NCBI GenBank assembly: GCA_001789205.1
Contig: MFYT01000107.1
Span: 1 to 64,000, forward strand
Reading direction: 5' to 3'
Length of the DNA: 64,000 nt
Source: Candidatus Raymondbacteria bacterium RIFOXYA2_FULL_49_16
Lineage (GTDB): Bacteria; Fibrobacterota; OXYB2-FULL-49-7; XYB2-FULL-49-35
In this document: positions 16,516 through 24,351 of the stretch, one piece after another
Numbering within the stretch: position 1 is the stretch's first letter
How the letters are laid out: the number at the start of each line of letters is the position of its first letter
The notes under the pieces: generated by a model
Seen by the model: only the letters and a program-made list of their open reading frames with translations
Database searches by the model: none
What the model was told of the DNA's origin: nothing
Program-made: the position numbers and the translations under genes

Positions 16516-16864
16516 TCCCCAAGGCCGGAGGGATGTACGTTGTCGGGCCGGAGGGGTGTATGTTGTCGGACCGGTGGTATGATATTGCAGGGGCGGGTGA
16601 AATATATAATGTCGGTGCGAGGTTGTTGTTATGGTATGTAGGGGCGGGTTTCAAACCCGCCCCTACGCCAACCCCCAAAATCGATGTTTAAAAACCCCAT
16701 CCGATCCAACGAAACCCGCCCCTACGAAGAAAACCGGCATCCATGGTGCGAGACATCAACCCGCCCCTATAATAAATTTCGAGACCGATGGTTTAAAAAA
16801 CCACCCGGTCCAACGAAAACGGTCTCTTATTTCCTTGTTTTAATGCTCTTGAAGGGTTATTTTC
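16516..16864. repeat. Repeat-rich spacer downstream of the transposase
   Basis: Contains the right copy of the 124-bp direct repeat (16617-16740) with its 29-bp palindrome (16638-16666), half-palindromes near 16590 and 16757, and a third degenerate copy of the repeat tail at about 16782-16822 (GACCGATGGTTTAAAAAACC followed by a CGGTCCAACGAAAA segment). Three GGCCGGAGG/GGACCGG elements lie at 16533-16575. No gene is supported here. Confidence 0.8.
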
Positions 16865-16879
16865 TTGACTAGGAGAGCT

Positions 16880-18643
16880 ATGCGATCCGTAAAAAAAACT
16901 GACCTGTCAGGCGATACGCAATCAATGGAGACGGCTGTGTTTCTTCCAACAACGCGTGAAGAAATGCGTGCGCTTTCAATCGACCAACTCGACGTCCTTC
17001 TTGTGACCGGAGACGCCTATGTCGATCATCCCGCTTTTGGCGCGGGCCTGGTAGGCCGGTATCTGCAGTCACTCGGTCTGATCGTGGGGATTATCGCAAT
17101 GCCTGATGTTAAAGATCCGGGTGCTTTTACAAAACTGGGCGCGCCGCGGTATTTTTTTGGAGTTACCTCGGGAAACGTGGATTCAATGGTGTCGCTGTTT
17201 ACTGCGCAGAAGAAAAAAAGAAGCGACGATCCCTATCTGCCTGGAGGCAAAGCCGGATCGCGTCCTGAACGGGCGATCATCGCCTATTGCAATGGATTAA
17301 AACGCGTATATAAAAATGTTCCCATTATTATTGGCGGTGTTGAGGCCTCTTTGCGACGGATTGTGCACTATGATTACTGGTCTGATTCGATAAGACAGCC
17401 TGTTCTTTTAGACGCCAAGGCCGATATGCTTGTCTACGGCATGGCGGAAAAACCCCTTGGTGCCATTGTTGCCGGGCTAAAGGCCGGCAAAATGATTGGC
17501 GCTATGACCGATATTCCCGGCACGGTCATACGGCTTGGAAAAAACGAACTGAGCGCTGTGACTTCTACGGAAAAAAACATTGTTCGTCTGCCTTCCTATG
17601 AAGAAGTGAAACAATCAAAACAGGTGTTTTCCGAAATGACCAGGATTTTTTACGAGAACATCTCCGCCAGAATGCTCCAGCAATCGGGTACCTGCGCAGT
17701 GCTGATCAATCCTGCTCCGCCTCCGTTATTGCAGAAAGAATTTGACGGCATATATGGCTTGCCTTTTTTATTCAAACCGCATCCTTCCTATAAAGACATA
17801 ATACCGGCATGTGAACAAATTAAAGATTCGGTCACTGTTGTCCGGGGATGCCTGGGAGGCTGTAACTTTTGCGGACTCGGGGTCCACCAGGGAAAAGCGA
17901 TTCAAAGCCGTTCATTCCAATCTGTGGAGATGGAAATAACCCGCCGCGCAGCGAGTACGGGTTGGAAAGGCGTTGTTTCAGACCTCGGAGGACCTACGGC
18001 CAATATGTACGGACTGTACTGCAAGCGGAGTGACGCTGACCCAGCGTGCAAGCGGAGGAGCTGCCTTTCGCCACGGCCATGCAAATTTCTTTGTACCTTA
18101 CAATCAGATTTTGCGGAATTAATTCGCCGGGTAGGGGCCTTGAAACAGGTGAAACACCTTGCAATTAATTCGGGCATACGAATGGACCTTGCCCTGCTGT
18201 GGCCCGGCATAATCGACGTTCTTGCGCGTTGCGCTGTGGGCGGGCATTTATCTGTTGCTCCTGAACACGTTTCCCCCAAGACACTTAGAAATATGGGTAA
18301 GCCCGAGAACACAGGATGGAAGGAATTTGACGAACTCTTTGCCAAAGCAAGCAAGCGTGCTGGCAAAAAACAGTATCTGTCACCATATCTTATTGCCGGC
18401 CATCCCGGAAGTACCCAGGCCGAGGCAGGAGAGTTGAGGGATTATTTGAAGCGAAACAATCTGCGTGTACGGCAGGTCCAGGAATTCATACCATTTCCTA
18501 TGACTGTTTCGGCTTCCATGTATTATACCGGTGAAGACCCTTTTACAAAAGAAAAAGTTGAGGTCTCTTATAAGCTCAGCGATACGCGCCACCAGAAAGA
18601 ATTGATTATGTGGTGGGACACGCCTAAAGGGAGGAGTAGATGA
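16880..18643 (+). CDS. ygiQ: YgiQ-family radical SAM protein
   Basis: 587 aa. The start at 16880 has AGGAG 5 bases upstream, better than the TTG at 16865. The N-terminal B12-binding-like region begins with LDVLLVTGDAYVDHPAFGAGLVGRYLQSLG. The radical SAM cluster motif is C-x3-C-x2-C in RGCLGGCNFCGLGVHQGK. A second cysteine-rich segment (LYCKRSDADPACKRRSCLSPRPCKFLC) follows the conserved DLGGPTANMYGL, as in the family. LSVAPEHVSPKTLRNMGKP and QVQEFIPFPMTVSASMYYTG are further hallmarks. A widespread family whose reaction is not established. An 11-base direct repeat (TGCAAGCGGAG) lies in the Cys-rich part. Confidence 0.9.
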   Translation: MRSVKKTDLSGDTQSMETAVFLPTTREEMRALSIDQLDVLLVTGDAYVDHPAFGAGLVGRYLQSLGLIVGIIAMPDVKDPGAFTKLGAPRYFFGVTSGNVDSMVSLFTAQKKKRSDDPYLPGGKAGSRPERAIIAYCNGLKRVYKNVPIIIGGVEASLRRIVHYDYWSDSIRQPVLLDAKADMLVYGMAEKPLGAIVAGLKAGKMIGAMTDIPGTVIRLGKNELSAVTSTEKNIVRLPSYEEVKQSKQVFSEMTRIFYENISARMLQQSGTCAVLINPAPPPLLQKEFDGIYGLPFLFKPHPSYKDIIPACEQIKDSVTVVRGCLGGCNFCGLGVHQGKAIQSRSFQSVEMEITRRAASTGWKGVVSDLGGPTANMYGLYCKRSDADPACKRRSCLSPRPCKFLCTLQSDFAELIRRVGALKQVKHLAINSGIRMDLALLWPGIIDVLARCAVGGHLSVAPEHVSPKTLRNMGKPENTGWKEFDELFAKASKRAGKKQYLSPYLIAGHPGSTQAEAGELRDYLKRNNLRVRQVQEFIPFPMTVSASMYYTGEDPFTKEKVEVSYKLSDTRHQKELIMWWDTPKGRSR

Positions 18644-18960
18644 GTGCGTCAAAAAGAAGCTATTGAGTCTGATAAGACCGCCAAAACCATTGGCCCCTAT
18701 TCGCAGGGAATTGCTGCGGGAAATTTTATTTTTACCTCAGGTCAAATCCCGATATTACCCGACGGCTCCCTTGTTGGCGGCGATATTCAGGCGCAGACCC
18801 GGCAGTGCCTTGAGAATATAAAGGCCATACTTGCCGCACGAAGTGCGGGAATGGATGCGCTTGTAAAATGCCCTGTATTTGTTATTGATATCACTGATTT
18901 TAAAGCAGTTAACAATATCTATTAAAGTTATTTTACTGGCATAGTTCCGTCTGCAAGGTC
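18644..18960 (+). pseudogene. ridA: Disrupted RidA-family (Rid/YjgF) deaminase gene
   Basis: Starts with GTG overlapping nothing but abutting the ygiQ stop. The first 93 codons match RidA well (AKTIGPYSQGI, IFTSGQIPILPDGSLVGGDIQAQTRQCLENIKAIL, GMDALVKCPVFVIDITDFKAVNNIY). A TAA at 18923-18925 then interrupts, but the same frame continues with SYFTGIVPSARS, the conserved segment with the catalytic Arg. Similarity ends at about 18955, where the convergent CheW-like gene begins. So the gene has an in-frame nonsense codon and has lost its last 25 or so residues. Intact RidA (about 125 aa) hydrolyses reactive enamine/imine intermediates. Confidence 0.75.
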
Positions 18961-19760
18961 TAATACGTGTTTTTGAAAATTTTTACAGGCTCAAGAACTA
19001 GTATCAGTTTTTCTGATTTTTCATGTTTGGCAATGCTGGTAACCAATTCTTTTTCGCGCAATTCAATCGCTATTTGCTCAATATCCTGCGTGCTTTCCTC
19101 GGCAAGCTGGCCAACGGATTCTATCGAATCCACGGCAAGGGCATACAGTTTTTCAGAACCTGTGACAACAATGGCGATCTCACGCTTTTCCTCGGCAAAG
19201 CATTTTTTCAACTCAGCGAAGAGAGCGATTAATTCAGACAGCTCCCGGTTTTTGGTGGCGCTGATGAGCGCTTGCGCCCCTGCTGTATCCCCGCTATGCT
19301 CCAAATGTTTGACCTTCTCGGCAACAGCATGGATCGCTTTATGGGGCTTGTCGAATTTCAGCAAAAGGGACGCAATGACCAGGTTTTCGTGGGTATAGGT
19401 ATCGTACCATTTACCAAAGGCGCATTTGTGCGGGTCAGTTGTCAGCTTGAATTCGGTGCCATCTCTTGCCGATTGTTCAAGCGCGCTCAGCCAGTTTCTA
19501 TGGTCCTGCTCGCGCTGGGCAAGAAGGCCGTTCATTTCATCTGCCAGGGTGGGCAAACCCAGCCTGAGTCGAAGATCGAGGACCGGAATAATCTGGCCCC
19601 GGAGATTTATCGCTCCCCGTCCATACGATGGCATGTGAGGCAGCTGGGTAACCATGGGCATTTCCACCATGGTTTGGACAGAATGGGCCGGCAGGGCGAA
19701 AAGGTTTTTCTGAAGGGAAAAAACGACCCACCGTTGGTTTTTAGCGTGATTTTTTTGCAT
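18960..19760 (-). CDS. CheW-like coupling protein with an inserted CZB zinc-sensor domain
   Basis: 266 aa from the ATG at 19760 (upstream in-frame start at 19802). Residues 9-70 are the first half of a CheW fold (RWVVFSLQKNLFALPAHSVQTMVEMP, GRGAINLRGQIIPVLDLRLRLGLP). A chemoreceptor zinc-binding domain follows: HRNWLSAL (zinc His), HKCAFGKWYDTY (the C-x-[F/L]-G-x-W motif), and LLLKFDKPHKAIHAVAE. The CheW fold then resumes with IAIVVTGSEKLYALAVDSIESVGQL to the end. CheW couples chemoreceptors to CheA; CZB domains bind zinc through three His and one Cys. The insertion between CheW subdomains suggests zinc- or oxidant-dependent coupling. No other che gene lies nearby. Confidence 0.85.
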   Translation of the reverse strand: MQKNHAKNQRWVVFSLQKNLFALPAHSVQTMVEMPMVTQLPHMPSYGRGAINLRGQIIPVLDLRLRLGLPTLADEMNGLLAQREQDHRNWLSALEQSARDGTEFKLTTDPHKCAFGKWYDTYTHENLVIASLLLKFDKPHKAIHAVAEKVKHLEHSGDTAGAQALISATKNRELSELIALFAELKKCFAEEKREIAIVVTGSEKLYALAVDSIESVGQLAEESTQDIEQIAIELREKELVTSIAKHEKSEKLILVLEPVKIFKNTY

Positions 19761-19825
19761 GGAAGTGTTATTTATAATATAGTTTTTTCCAATACTATAC
19801 AATGGTTTTTACGGGGAAAATAAAA

Positions 19826-19909
19826 TGCCGCAGGAGGGACTTGAACCCCCACGGGAGTGACCCCGCTACCACCTCAAAGTAGTGTGTCTGCCAATTCCAC
19901 CACTGCGGC
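19826..19909 (-). tRNA. tRNA-Leu (anticodon GAG)
   Basis: Read on the minus strand: acceptor GCCGCAG pairs with CTGCGGC with discriminator A; D-arm GTGGAATTGGCAGAC; anticodon stem CTACT/GGTAG around loop TTGAGGT; a long variable arm with GCGGGGTCACTCCCG as in class II tRNAs; T-arm GGGGGTTCAAGTCCC. The 84-nt length and long variable arm fit leucine. CCA is not encoded. Confidence 0.93.
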
Positions 19910-19982
19910 ATTCTTCAAGTGGGTATAAAAAGTAGTTTTTTTTTCCAGAGCAATGCAAGCATGGAATGATCAGAAACAGCGG

Positions 19983-20810
19983 TCACCAGGAAAGCGCATA
20001 GACAAATCCTGTTGTCCACGCATCCGTGCTTTCCGTTAGCCCCTTGCCAAAAAACACATTAAAGGAATGATCCTGTTCAGGGAGCGAAAGCGTGGTTTTT
20101 ACCATGCCAAAGTCGTCAAAATTTCTTGGACCATGAGACCCGTCCGCTTCAACCAGAATTTTTATTGGCCCGTACTTCCTGCCAATTCCTGCTGCAAAGG
20201 TAAACACATCAAGCTGCCGCGACAATCCAGTGGGATCTCCGATGATTAGAAAGCCGGTATTTACATGCACGTGATACGCACCAATAGCGTGCGAGGCAAG
20301 GGCTGCCAGTTCAAAATCAGTCATGTCTGTTCCCGCGCCGCTGAGTCCGCCATGATGTCTTGTCTCGACGAATTCCCAGGTATTTGGCGCATTGGGCAGT
20401 TTCGTTGTGAATCGCAATGAAAGGGCCGGCTTTTGCATTACGTGCAGCAGTGTTGCTATGCGAATATCACCTGGGTCAAATTGGCCATTGCTTCCGGGTT
20501 CAACATGATAGAGCGCTTCCCATGCTGTAAAAAAAGAGACATGCGTCCCAAAATTCTTAGCAAAGGTCATTGGCATCTGTACCAGAGACCTTTTTTCATT
20601 GTTCAGCGGCAGGTTTGGGTCTGTCCTGTAGCTGGCGCCAGCGGAAAGCGTGAGATCGCGGTCAAACGGCCCTGCCTGCCAGAGCGTACAGAAGAGGTGG
20701 AGTACCTGGTGGCCCCACGGATAGTTGTCCTGCAGGGATTGGGCGTTGGCAGGGCCAGTGCAGAAGAAGAGACTGGCAAGGGCGGCTATAAAGACATTTT
20801 TTTCCATCAT
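19983..20810 (-). CDS. Secreted or outer-membrane hypothetical protein
   Basis: 275 aa. Signal peptide MEKNVFIAALASLFFCTGPANAQS with cleavage after ANA. The body alternates short amphipathic strands with a high content of aromatic residues (LTLSAGASYRTDPN, HVSFFTAWEALYHV, LSLRFTTKLPNAPNTW, VHVNTGFLIIG, FTFAAGIGRKYGPIKILVEADGSHG) and ends in FVYALSW, a C-terminal aromatic as in outer-membrane barrels. It is probably a small beta-barrel whose substrate is unknown. The ATG at 20810 overlaps the prmA stop (ATGA), so expression follows prmA although the functions look unrelated. Confidence 0.65.
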   Translation of the reverse strand: MMEKNVFIAALASLFFCTGPANAQSLQDNYPWGHQVLHLFCTLWQAGPFDRDLTLSAGASYRTDPNLPLNNEKRSLVQMPMTFAKNFGTHVSFFTAWEALYHVEPGSNGQFDPGDIRIATLLHVMQKPALSLRFTTKLPNAPNTWEFVETRHHGGLSGAGTDMTDFELAALASHAIGAYHVHVNTGFLIIGDPTGLSRQLDVFTFAAGIGRKYGPIKILVEADGSHGPRNFDDFGMVKTTLSLPEQDHSFNVFFGKGLTESTDAWTTGFVYALSW

Positions 20811-21625
20811 GCGTGCACCGCAATGCCTCCGAACCATTCGTGCAGAGTAATTTCTTCTTTGAGTTTCATCCCCTGTTTCTCAAGGAGCGCAACGAACGTT
20901 TCCCGTTCCTCGGCAAGGATGCCTGAAAAGATAATGCCCTGTGTTGCCATGGTTTTTAAAAGCGGCAGCAGGGGCGCGGTCACTGAAAAAATAATGTTTA
21001 TTGAAACCAAGTCCGCGAAAAAACCCGCGCGTAGCGCATCAATGTCGCCAATGAAAAGTTTGATATCAGCGCAATGGTTTAGTTGAAAGTTTTCAGGAGC
21101 ATTGTCCGCGCTCAACGGGTCGGTGTCAAACGCGGTAATATCGCGCATGCCCAGTTTGTGCGCAAGGATGGGGAGAATGCCCGTGCCCGTGCCTATGTCG
21201 AGGAGACTGCGCGCCCCATGTGCGTGCCGTTCGAGGAGTGCCCCGCAAATCTGCGTGGATTCGTGCGTACCAGTGCCAAAGGTCATTTTGGGTTCAATGA
21301 TTATTTCGCGTTTGCACGAAAGGGTGTTGGGCGTCCATCCAGGCCGCACAACGGTTTCAATTGTGAAATAGAAGGGGGCAAAGCTTTTTTTCCATTCAGC
21401 GTTCCAGTCCCTGTTTTCCACGGGTTCGGCGGTGTAGCGTACGGCGCGTTCGTGTAGGAACTCCCTGACCGCGGCTATGGTCAGTTCCTCATGCGCAAAA
21501 AAGGCCTCGTATGCGCCAAGCGCGGTCTCGGTAATACCCGCGCAATCAAGGGAAAAAAGCGCGGCCGAAAGAATTTCCATCTCCTCGGGCGCGCAGGAAA
21601 ACAAGAACCTGACATACTCCTGCAT
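20807..21625 (-). CDS. prmA: Ribosomal protein L11 methyltransferase
   Basis: 272 aa, close to the family length. An N-terminal ferredoxin-like substrate domain is followed by DWNAEWKKSFAPFYF, the conserved linker, then PKMTFGTGTHESTQIC and the SAM site DIGTGTGILPILAHKLGM. FDTDPLSADNAPENFQLN binds the SAM ribose. The catalytic-loop equivalent DLVSINII replaces the usual DLVxANI. Trimethylates L11 in the cytoplasm. The N-terminal start is at 21625, 57 bp from the divergent polyprenyl synthase gene. Confidence 0.88.
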   Translation of the reverse strand: MQEYVRFLFSCAPEEMEILSAALFSLDCAGITETALGAYEAFFAHEELTIAAVREFLHERAVRYTAEPVENRDWNAEWKKSFAPFYFTIETVVRPGWTPNTLSCKREIIIEPKMTFGTGTHESTQICGALLERHAHGARSLLDIGTGTGILPILAHKLGMRDITAFDTDPLSADNAPENFQLNHCADIKLFIGDIDALRAGFFADLVSINIIFSVTAPLLPLLKTMATQGIIFSGILAEERETFVALLEKQGMKLKEEITLHEWFGGIAVHA

Positions 21626-21682
21626 GGGAGGTTAAAATACTAAGTTGTCCTGAGAGAAGGAAACTATGTATTTTATTGCACA

Positions 21683-22657
21683 ATGTTTTTATCGGAAATG
21701 AACGATTTGTTCCATGAGGAACTGGCGCGCATGCGCAGCCAAGCTGACGCGCTTGTGCGCAGCACCGTGACAGGGCTTTCCCCTGTGATGGCGGGCGCGC
21801 TCATGTCCGGGGGCAAAAACCTTCGCGGCCTCCTGCTCATCATCTTCTCACGAAGACAGAGCATGGTCCATTCCGAGGCGCCGTTCTATGCAGCCGGGAT
21901 CGAACTTCTGCATCTGGCAAGCCTTGTCCACGACGATATCATCGACAATGCGCAGCTGCGCAGACAGCGGCCGGCCATGCATCGCGCCCAGGGACGGAAG
22001 ATGGCCGTTTTGGCAGGCGATTTCATCTGCATGCGGGTGCTGTCCGGTATCAACGGCCGTGCAGTCCCGGCCATTGCTTCTGATTTTTTCACCATGACCA
22101 GCGCCATGGTCGAAGGTGAAATTGACCAGCTGCTCAACGGCTCCCGGCCCCAATGCACAGAAGAAGAGTATCTTTTGGTTGCCGGAAAAAAGACCGGGTC
22201 GCTCTTTTCCCTTGCTACTACAACCGGCGCCCGCCTGTCCGGTTCTCCGGAAAAGGGTGTTGCTTGCGCTCTGGAATGCGGACAGGTATTTGGTACGGCA
22301 TTTCAGATACTCGACGACATTCTCGATCTCACTGCCTCTGTTGACCGGACAGGGAAAGAGCCGCACCAGGACATTTATAATGGTCTTATGACTATTCCGG
22401 TCATCCACCACCTCCGCGCTGGAGGGTCGCTCAAGGAGTTACAATTGCTCGCGGAAAGCGGGGCGCACACGGGAATCGTTGCCGCCCTTATCAGCACCGG
22501 CTCAATCGAGTACGCGTGCGAGCTTGCCCGCGAACTCATGAAAAAATCGTGTGAAAAGGCGGGAGAGGCGCTGCCTGTTTTTGAAGCCGGTCTCGTGTCA
22601 TCACTCTGTTCAGAACTAATGGAAAAAACACATGAAGGAGTCATATATGGAACTTAA
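21683..22657 (+). CDS. Polyprenyl (trans-isoprenyl) diphosphate synthase
   Basis: 324 aa. The two aspartate-rich motifs that bind magnesium-diphosphate are present: LASLVHDDIIDNAQLRRQRP (first) and FQILDDILDLTA (second), together with GGKNLRG, LAGDFI and KKTGSLFSLA. Chain-elongating synthases of this class (octaprenyl or similar) make the side chain of quinones or lipid carriers. Its last 11 bp overlap the dapA start region, suggesting one transcript with dapA, dapB and the genes after. Product chain length cannot be read reliably. Confidence 0.88.
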   Translation: MFLSEMNDLFHEELARMRSQADALVRSTVTGLSPVMAGALMSGGKNLRGLLLIIFSRRQSMVHSEAPFYAAGIELLHLASLVHDDIIDNAQLRRQRPAMHRAQGRKMAVLAGDFICMRVLSGINGRAVPAIASDFFTMTSAMVEGEIDQLLNGSRPQCTEEEYLLVAGKKTGSLFSLATTTGARLSGSPEKGVACALECGQVFGTAFQILDDILDLTASVDRTGKEPHQDIYNGLMTIPVIHHLRAGGSLKELQLLAESGAHTGIVAALISTGSIEYACELARELMKKSCEKAGEALPVFEAGLVSSLCSELMEKTHEGVIYGT

Positions 22658-23534
22658 GGGTACGTACACCGCCTTGCTCACACCGTTTACGGACAAGGAC
22701 GAGATAAACGAAGACAAGCTGCGTGAAATGGTGGAATTTCAGATTGAAAAGGGGACCGCGGGCCTTGTGCCATGCGGCACAACGGGCGAATCGCCCACGC
22801 TTACCTGGGACGAGCACAAGCGGGTCATAGAGATTGTCGTCAAGGCAGCGCGCAGGCGTGTGAAAGTCATTCCCGGCACAGGGTCCAATAACACGGCTGA
22901 GGCCATCGAAGCCACCCTTTTTGCGCGCAAAGTGGGCGCTGACGCGGTCCTTATTGTCAGCCCATACTACAACAAGCCAACGCAGGAGGGGTTGTATCAG
23001 CATTTCAAGACCATTGCCACGGTGTGCAATATTCCGGTGGTGGTCTACAATATTCCCGGAAGGTGCGGGGTCAATATTGCCACTTCCACCATGCAACGGC
23101 TCAGCAGTGTCAGGAACATAGTGGGATGCAAGGAAGCGTCGGGTGATCTCAACCAGATGTCAGACCAAATCCGCACCTGTGCAAAGAGCATCAACTTTTT
23201 GTCCGGAGACGACAGTCTCACACTGCCCCTGCTTGCCGTGGGAGGCAAGGGCGTCATTTCCGTTATAGCTAATTTTATTCCAACCGAGCTCAAGATCCTG
23301 GTCGACGCCTTTTTCAAGGGAAACATGAAGAAGGCCATTGCCATGCACCAGCGGCTTTTTCCTGTGTGCCAGGCCATGTTTGTCGAGACCAACCCCATTC
23401 CCGTGCGCGAGGCCATGAACATGCTTGGATGGAAGGTTGGCGCTGCGCGCCTGCCGCTTACGCCCATTGGACGCGAAGCGAGGACAAAGCTTGTTGCTGC
23501 GCTCAAGGGCTTTGGTTTAAAGATGAAGGGGTAA
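22647..23534 (+). CDS. dapA: 4-hydroxy-tetrahydrodipicolinate synthase
   Basis: 295 aa from the ATG at 22647 (GAAGGAG 6 bases upstream; an in-frame start at 22632 is weaker). Motifs are GTTGESPTL, YYNKPTQEGLYQHF, VVYNIPGRCGVN (catalytic Tyr) and VGCKEASGDL with the Schiff-base Lys. It condenses pyruvate with aspartate semialdehyde, the first committed step to lysine and meso-diaminopimelate for peptidoglycan. dapB follows 4 bp later, so the two steps are encoded together. Confidence 0.95.
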   Translation: MELKGTYTALLTPFTDKDEINEDKLREMVEFQIEKGTAGLVPCGTTGESPTLTWDEHKRVIEIVVKAARRRVKVIPGTGSNNTAEAIEATLFARKVGADAVLIVSPYYNKPTQEGLYQHFKTIATVCNIPVVVYNIPGRCGVNIATSTMQRLSSVRNIVGCKEASGDLNQMSDQIRTCAKSINFLSGDDSLTLPLLAVGGKGVISVIANFIPTELKILVDAFFKGNMKKAIAMHQRLFPVCQAMFVETNPIPVREAMNMLGWKVGAARLPLTPIGREARTKLVAALKGFGLKMKG

Positions 23535-23538
23535 TTAT

Positions 23539-24339
23539 ATGGTCAAGGTCGCTGTTGCCGGCTGTGCTGGCCGAATGGGGCAGCGCATTGTATGCGCCGT
23601 GGACCAAAGCGCCATCGTGGGTCTTGGCGCGGGGTTCGAGAAAAAAGGCCATGGGGCTGTTGGAAAAGATATTGGTTTTGTGGCTGGTATTGAGGAGAAG
23701 AAGATTACCATAGGCGATTCAGTGAATGTTGCTACTGGATGCGGCGCTATCATTGATTTCACTGCTGCTGACGCTACTGAAGCGAATGTGGCCTTTGCCC
23801 GGAAGCAGGGGATTAACATGGTCATTGGCACCACGGGCTTTTCCGAAGCCCAGAAGCAGGCCATTTCCCAGGCTGCCCGCGACATTGCCATTGTATTTGC
23901 CCCCAATTTTGGCGTGGGCATCAATGTTCTGCTCAATGTGGTAAAACGCGTGGCCAGTGTTGTTGGCAGCTCTTTCGATATTGAAGTCATTGAAGCGCAC
24001 CACAATAAAAAAAAGGACGCTCCCAGCGGTACGGCCCTTGGCCTGGCAGAGGCAGCAGCCGCGGGTCTCAAGATCAGCCTGAAGGACCATGCGGTGTATG
24101 GAAGGCAGGGGAATGTGGGAGCGCGCAAACAGAACGAAATCGGCATTCATGCCATACGCGGAGGCGATATTATCGGAGAGCATACGGTCATGTTTGCCGG
24201 ATCTGGGGAAAAAATCGAGATATCCCATTCTGTGGTCACCCGCGATGTGCTTGCCCAGGGCGCAGTGCGGGCCGCTGAATTTCTGTGCGAAAAAAAGAGC
24301 GGCCTGTTCGATATGCAGGACGTGCTGGGGTTAAAGTAG
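23539..24339 (+). CDS. dapB: 4-hydroxy-tetrahydrodipicolinate reductase
   Basis: 266 aa. N-terminal nucleotide-binding motif VAVAGCAGRMGQ, IDFTAADAT, GTTGFSEAQ, and the signature EAHHNKKKDAPSGTAL with the catalytic His pair and Lys. HAIRGGDIIGEHTVMFAG is the conserved C-terminal segment. NAD(P)H-dependent reduction, the second step of the diaminopimelate pathway. It follows dapA directly and precedes a glycosyltransferase by 12 bp. Confidence 0.95.
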   Translation: MVKVAVAGCAGRMGQRIVCAVDQSAIVGLGAGFEKKGHGAVGKDIGFVAGIEEKKITIGDSVNVATGCGAIIDFTAADATEANVAFARKQGINMVIGTTGFSEAQKQAISQAARDIAIVFAPNFGVGINVLLNVVKRVASVVGSSFDIEVIEAHHNKKKDAPSGTALGLAEAAAAGLKISLKDHAVYGRQGNVGARKQNEIGIHAIRGGDIIGEHTVMFAGSGEKIEISHSVVTRDVLAQGAVRAAEFLCEKKSGLFDMQDVLGLK

Positions 24340-24351
24340 CCGGCAGCGGGC

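Noticed and set aside
15586-16740. CRISPR-like array from repeated GTAGGGGCGGGTTT units
   Set aside because: Spacing is irregular, units are perfect palindromes rather than repeat-spacer, and a RAYT-type transposase sits between them; no cas gene is present.
19826-19909. tRNA-Leu as an attachment site for a genomic island
   Set aside because: No duplicated tRNA 3' end and no tyrosine integrase gene were found on either side within the window.
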